From Burkholderiales bacterium (GTDB lineage: Bacteria; Pseudomonadota; Gammaproteobacteria; Burkholderiales; SG8-41): a stretch of 64,000 bases of DNA. Positions within the stretch are counted from its first letter, which is position 1. Each line of letters begins with the position of its first letter. The notes below the pieces were generated by a model. The model saw only the letters and a list, made by a program, of their open reading frames with translations. It was not told the origin of the DNA and did not search any database. Positions 58,266 to 64,000 of the stretch are shown here, piece by piece. A program made the position numbers and the translations under genes. The stretch covers positions 1-64,000 of the forward strand of contig JAURHM010000006.1 in assembly GCA_030833315.1 (NCBI GenBank). Direction: 5' to 3'.

Positions 58266-58826
58266 CTACCACTCGCCTTTGGCAATTTTCTCGGCCCACA
58301 GCAGGCCGAGAACGGTTTTTGAATCGCTGATCCGGCCTTCGACCACCCAGTCCAGCGCCTCGCGTAGCGATACGGTCATGACTTCAAGAAACTCCCCCTC
58401 GTCGAGCCGGTCGCCGACATGCTGCAAATCCGTGGCGAGGAACAGCTCAACACGTTCATCGGCATAGCCGATGCAGGGATGCAGCGTGGTCAGGTGCCGC
58501 CATTGCCCGGCGATGTAGCCGCACTCCTCCTGCAGTTCCCGTTCAGCAGTAGTCATTGGTTCTTCACCTTGATCGATCTTGCCAGCCGGCAGTTCGATGA
58601 AATGCCGGCCCACCGGATAACGGAACTGCCGCTCCATCAGTACCGACTGCGGATCGGGCTGGGCGATAACGATGACGGCGCCGGGGTGTTTGATGTATTC
58701 GCGGGTGGCGGTGCCGCCATCCGGCAGGCGCACGGTGTCGCGATGCACGCGCAGCAACTGGCCCTCGAACACCGGCTCCGAGGATAGCTTTGTTTCGGTG
58801 AAATCAGCAGGATCGCGCGGCTTCAT
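58266..58826 (-). CDS. Nudix hydrolase, ADP-ribose pyrophosphatase-like
   Basis: The 186-residue protein (ATG at 58826) has a complete Nudix box at residues 82-104 (G-x5-E-x7-REUxEExGU as GKIDQGEE...RELQEECGY). The upstream GRHFIELPAG and downstream DEGEFLEVMTVSLREAL elements are typical of NudF/ADP-ribose pyrophosphatases. It hydrolyses nucleoside diphosphate sugars. It follows the DUF2818 gene by 11 bases, an association common at the end of betaproteobacterial nuo operons. Confidence 0.92.
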   Translation of the reverse strand: MKPRDPADFTETKLSSEPVFEGQLLRVHRDTVRLPDGGTATREYIKHPGAVIVIAQPDPQSVLMERQFRYPVGRHFIELPAGKIDQGEEPMTTAERELQEECGYIAGQWRHLTTLHPCIGYADERVELFLATDLQHVGDRLDEGEFLEVMTVSLREALDWVVEGRISDSKTVLGLLWAEKIAKGEW

Positions 58827-58837
58827 GCCGACAGCAC

Positions 58838-59140
58838 TCAGAGCCCCGGCCTGCGCCAGAGGAAGCGATAGACAAAACCGGGGTAGGCAAACACCAGGAA
58901 CAGGCAGACGGTCACCGCGTAGAACTCCCAGCGCTGGGGATGGACCTGCCCGGCGCGGCCTTCCATCAGCCAGGCCGCGGTGCCGACGACGCAGTACAGC
59001 AGCACGAGTTCCAGCAGACGCCACCCTCCTGCCTTGTGGCCACCCGGGGCGGGCCTCACCAGCAGAATGCGTTCAGACAGAAACGGCAGGTTGGCGAGAA
59101 CCAGCGCCAGCAACAGCAGCGCGGCGGCACTCCAGTTCAT
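58838..59140 (-). CDS. DUF2818 family membrane protein
   Basis: The 100-residue protein begins MNWSAAALLLLALVLANLPF and has three membrane segments (LLELVLLYCVVGTAAW and FYAVTVCLFLVFAYPGFVYRF are the later ones). DUF2818 genes typically follow nuoN directly, as here (start 2 bases after the nuoN stop), suggesting a link to complex I assembly or stability. No function has been shown that I know of. Confidence 0.87.
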   Translation of the reverse strand: MNWSAAALLLLALVLANLPFLSERILLVRPAPGGHKAGGWRLLELVLLYCVVGTAAWLMEGRAGQVHPQRWEFYAVTVCLFLVFAYPGFVYRFLWRRPGL

Positions 59141-59142
59141 GA

Positions 59143-60591
59143 TCAGATCGAGGCGCGGACGGCTTCGATGCAGAGCACCAGCAGCGGTTGCGGTGCGATG
59201 CCCAGGACCAGCACGGCGAGGCCGTTGGCCGACAGCAGCGCACGCACGTCGCCGGAAGCGGCGATCGGTGCGGTATCGACCGGCGCATCGAAATACATCA
59301 GCTTGACGATACGCAGGTAGTAGAAGGCGCCGATCAGCGAGAACACCACGGCGACGACGGCAATCCACCACATGCCGATGCTCACCACGGCCTGCAGCAC
59401 CGACAACTTGGCGTAAAAGCCCACGGTCGGCGGAATGCCGGCCATCGAGAACATCAGCAGCAGCATCAGGAAGGCATACCAGGGGTTACGCTGATTGAGA
59501 CCTTTGTAGTCCTCGAGGTTTTCAGCCTCGAAACCGCTGCGCGCGAGCAGCAGGATGATGCCGAAGGAACCCAGCGTCATCAGCACGTAAACCACGACAT
59601 AGAACATGCCGGCGCCGTAACCGTCGATGGTGCCCGACAGCACGCCGAGCAGCAGGAAGCCCATGTGCGAGATCGTCGAATAGGCCAGCATGCGTTTCAG
59701 ATTGGTCTGCATGATGGCCGTCAGGTTGCCGATGACCAAGGACAGGATCGCCATCACCGTCAGCATATGGCGCCATTCATCCACGAGCATTTCCGCACCC
59801 AGACTCTGCGCCAGCAGGCGCATCACCATCGCGAACGCGGCGAACTTCGGCGCCGAGCCGATGAACAGGGTTACAGCCGTCGGGGCGCCCTGATAAACGT
59901 CGGGCACCCACATGTGGAAAGGTACGGCGCCGAGCTTGAAGCCGAGGCCGGCGACTATGAAAACCAGGCCGAAGACCAGCACCAGCTGTGCCTGCACGCC
60001 TTGCGTCGACAGCTGCGCGAGTTCGGTGATTTCAAGCGTGCCGGTGGCGCCGTAGAGCATCGACATGCCGTACAGCAGTACGCCGGAAGCCAACGCGCCA
60101 AGCACAAAATATTTCATCGCCGCCTCGGTCGCACGCACCGAATCGCGCTGCAGCGCGACCATCGCATACAGCGACAGCGACAGCAGCTCAAGGCCCAGAT
60201 ACAGCGTCAGCAGGTGGTTGGCGGAGATCATCACCATCATGCCCAGCGTGGCAAACAGCGCCAGCGTGAAAAACTCGCCGCGGAACATGCCGCGCGCGGC
60301 GTTATAGGCGCGGGCATAGACCATCACCATGATCACCGAGACACAGGTCAGCAGTTTCAGCACATCGGCCATCAGGTCGTCGACGAACATGCCGCTGAAG
60401 GTATAGACGGGCTCGGGATTGCCGGTGAAGAAGGTCAGCAGCGCGCAGCCGGCCAGCGTGAACTGGGTCAGCCCGTAGGTGACGATCCGGTTGTCGTCGC
60501 TGACAAACAGATCAACGATCAGGACCACGCACGTCATCACGAGCAGGAACAGCTCGGGGTAGGCGGGCCACAGCGGCATGATGAATTCCAT
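59143..60591 (-). CDS. nuoN: NADH-quinone oxidoreductase subunit N
   Basis: The 482-residue antiporter-like proton-channel subunit of complex I has about 14 membrane segments. Typical features include [64 protein letters not shown] and [14 protein letters not shown]. The last in the conserved nuoL-M-N order, 8 bases after nuoM. Confidence 0.96.
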   Translation of the reverse strand: MEFIMPLWPAYPELFLLVMTCVVLIVDLFVSDDNRIVTYGLTQFTLAGCALLTFFTGNPEPVYTFSGMFVDDLMADVLKLLTCVSVIMVMVYARAYNAARGMFRGEFFTLALFATLGMMVMISANHLLTLYLGLELLSLSLYAMVALQRDSVRATEAAMKYFVLGALASGVLLYGMSMLYGATGTLEITELAQLSTQGVQAQLVLVFGLVFIVAGLGFKLGAVPFHMWVPDVYQGAPTAVTLFIGSAPKFAAFAMVMRLLAQSLGAEMLVDEWRHMLTVMAILSLVIGNLTAIMQTNLKRMLAYSTISHMGFLLLGVLSGTIDGYGAGMFYVVVYVLMTLGSFGIILLLARSGFEAENLEDYKGLNQRNPWYAFLMLLLMFSMAGIPPTVGFYAKLSVLQAVVSIGMWWIAVVAVVFSLIGAFYYLRIVKLMYFDAPVDTAPIAASGDVRALLSANGLAVLVLGIAPQPLLVLCIEAVRASI

Positions 60592-60599
60592 AGTCAGCT

Positions 60600-62093
60600 C
60601 TATTGCGCCGGCAGCTTGCTGAAGGACACGTGCGCCAGCAGTTCATTGACCGAAACGTGCAGCACATCGGCGAAAGGCTGCGGCCAGACGCCCATCACCA
60701 GCACGAGCACGGCGAGGACGCCCAGCACCAGGAACTCGCGGGCGTTGAGGTCCTGCAGTTCATCGACATGGGCATTGGCCACTGCACCGAAAATCACCCG
60801 CTTGTACATCCACAGCGTATAGGCGGCGCCGAAGATCAGCGTGATCGCGGCAGCAAAGGCAAACCAGAAATTCACCTGCATCGCGCCCATGATCACCAGG
60901 AATTCGCCGACAAAACCGCTGGTGCCCGGAAGGCCGGCATTGGCCATCGAGAAGAACATGAACAGCGCGGCGAACACCGGCATCCTGTTGGCGACGCCGC
61001 CGTAATCGGCAATCAGCCGCGAATGCATGCGGTCATACAGCACGCCGACGCAGAGGAACATGGCGCCGGAAATGAAGCCGTGCGAAATCATCTGGATGAT
61101 CGCGCCTTCCATGCCCTGCGCGTTGAACAGGAAAGTGCCCAGCGTGACGAAGCCCATGTGCGAGATCGACGAATAGGCGATCAGCTTTTTCATGTCGGTC
61201 TGCACCAGCGCGACAAGGCCGATGTAGACCACGGCGATCAGCGACAGGCCGATGACAATCGGCGCCAGCAGGTGACTGGCATCAGGCACGATCGGCAGCG
61301 ACAGCCGCAGGAAGCCATAACCGCCCAGCTTCAGCATCACCGCGGCCAGCACCACGGAGCCGCCGGTAGGCGCTTCGACGTGGGCGTCGGGCAGCCAGGT
61401 GTGCACCGGCCACATCGGCACCTTGACTGCAAATGCCATAAAAAATGCAATAAAAACAGATACTTGCAAAACAAGCGGCAGCTGCGTCTGGTAGAAATCA
61501 AACAGGCTGAAACTGCCGCCGGCGGAGAAATACAGGTAAATCAGCGCAACCAGTGACAGCAGCGAACCCATCAGCGTGTAGAGGAAGAACTTGACCGCCG
61601 CATAAACACGGTTAGGTCCGCCCCAGACACCGATGATGATGAACATCGGGATCAGCGTCGCCTCAAAGAACACATAGAACAGCAGCGCGTCGAGCGAGGA
61701 GAACACGCCGTTCATCAGGCCCGACAGGAACAGGAAGGCCGCCATGTACTGCGACACACGCGATTCAATGACCTGCCAGCCCGCCGCCACCACCAGCACC
61801 GTGGTCAGGCTGTTGAGCAGAATCAACAACAGCGAAATACCGTCGATGCCGATATGGTAGTTGGCGTTAAGCGTGTCGATCCAGGTACGCATTTCGACGA
61901 ACTGGAAGCCACCCTGCTGCAGATCGAAGCCGGTGTAGAGCGGTATCGTCACCGCGAAACCGATCAGCGCACCGATCAGCGCGATCACCCGCGCGGCCTG
62001 GGCATTGCGGTCGCCACCGGTCAGCAATACCGCCACGCCGGCGATGATCGGCGCCCAGATGGCGAGGCTCAGTAGTGGTAATCCCTGCATCAT
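60600..62093 (-). CDS. nuoM: NADH-quinone oxidoreductase subunit M
   Basis: The 497-residue complex I subunit has [18 protein letters not shown] (key Glu of the proton path), [39 protein letters not shown] and [14 protein letters not shown]. At 61431-61470 the gene changes to strikingly AT-rich codons (encoding about [13 protein letters not shown]) and contains a copy of the AT-rich 18-bp motif. Confidence 0.96.
   Translation of the reverse strand: MMQGLPLLSLAIWAPIIAGVAVLLTGGDRNAQAARVIALIGALIGFAVTIPLYTGFDLQQGGFQFVEMRTWIDTLNANYHIGIDGISLLLILLNSLTTVLVVAAGWQVIESRVSQYMAAFLFLSGLMNGVFSSLDALLFYVFFEATLIPMFIIIGVWGGPNRVYAAVKFFLYTLMGSLLSLVALIYLYFSAGGSFSLFDFYQTQLPLVLQVSVFIAFFMAFAVKVPMWPVHTWLPDAHVEAPTGGSVVLAAVMLKLGGYGFLRLSLPIVPDASHLLAPIVIGLSLIAVVYIGLVALVQTDMKKLIAYSSISHMGFVTLGTFLFNAQGMEGAIIQMISHGFISGAMFLCVGVLYDRMHSRLIADYGGVANRMPVFAALFMFFSMANAGLPGTSGFVGEFLVIMGAMQVNFWFAFAAAITLIFGAAYTLWMYKRVIFGAVANAHVDELQDLNAREFLVLGVLAVLVLVMGVWPQPFADVLHVSVNELLAHVSFSKLPAQ
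61448..61465 (-). repeat. AT-rich 18-bp motif, copy E (inside nuoM)
   Basis: On the minus strand AAGTATCTGTTTTTATTG, one mismatch to the consensus AAGTATTTGTTTTTATTG. It lies within the coding sequence, where neighbouring codons are GC-rich. Confidence 0.55.
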
Positions 62094-62112
62094 GAGGTCT
62101 TTTTCTTCAATT

Positions 62113-64000
<1,888 letters not shown>

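Noticed and set aside
59188-60822. Plus-strand frame of 544 codons over nuoN
   Set aside because: Shadow of nuoN and nuoM; His/Gln/Arg-rich with no domain.

Overview
The window looks like chromosomal DNA from a GC-rich betaproteobacterium, most likely Burkholderiales. Three things point there: the large number of Bug/TctC-type periplasmic binding proteins, the nuoL-nuoM-nuoN-DUF2818 gene order at the right edge, and YdcH, DsbB, ArfB and cytochrome c' housekeeping genes of betaproteobacterial type. I saw no rRNA, tRNA, CRISPR array, prophage or intact insertion sequence.

Layout. (1) 1-6434: a small-organic-acid locus with a TcuA-like flavoprotein (cut by the left edge), MmgE/PrpD, a ketopantoate-reductase-like enzyme, two tandem Bug proteins and a cupin, closed by hairpin terminators. 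(2) 6480-10915: a PH-domain membrane protein, a Tat-type amidohydrolase with a Bug protein, and a cysteine desulfurase. (3) 10916-16280: a decayed gene, then an AT-richer island with a VOC protein, an FAD monooxygenase, an IclR regulator, a Bug protein and an alpha/beta hydrolase. (4) 16328-20989: a LeuCD-like hydratase pair, a GNAT protein, an ATP-grasp protein and a Bug protein. (5) 21054-37959: sixteen kilobases of minus-strand catabolic genes facing a divergent GntR/FadR regulator (38309-39013). In transcription order they are a substrate-binding protein, Bug, a DddP-like M24 protein, 2-oxoacid dehydrogenase E1alpha-E1beta-E2, a 3-hydroxyisobutyrate-dehydrogenase-like enzyme, Bug, a DapA-like aldolase, Bug, an alpha/beta hydrolase, an ornithine-cyclodeaminase-like enzyme, a second M24 protein and an IorAB-type molybdenum hydroxylase. 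(6) 39172-47333: MarC, a secreted HEXXH protein, a 601-residue P-loop protein, a DUF993 aldolase, a c-type cytochrome behind an FNR-like box, an old-yellow-enzyme relative and a His-rich secreted protein. (7) 47397-54090: an AroQ-like pseudoenzyme, two more Bug proteins, a CMD-family protein, a Gfo/Idh/MocA oxidoreductase and a second molybdenum hydroxylase. (8) 54195-64000: housekeeping genes, a patch of gene fragments at 57662-58149, a Nudix hydrolase and the 3' end of the nuo operon.

Common theme: ten Bug proteins, each next to a different set of catabolic enzymes, with no TctA/TctB permease in the window. This fits many small catabolic modules, each with its own periplasmic binder or sensor, sharing permeases encoded elsewhere.

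The most interesting observations are: the long catabolic block and its FadR-type operator/promoter; two M24-family proteins that have lost metal ligands; an AroQ homologue without key catalytic residues; a molybdenum hydroxylase large subunit with Gln in place of the active-site Glu; and an AT-rich 18-bp motif (near AAGTATTTGTTTTTATTG) recurring at six places, five of them at gene borders and one inside nuoM.
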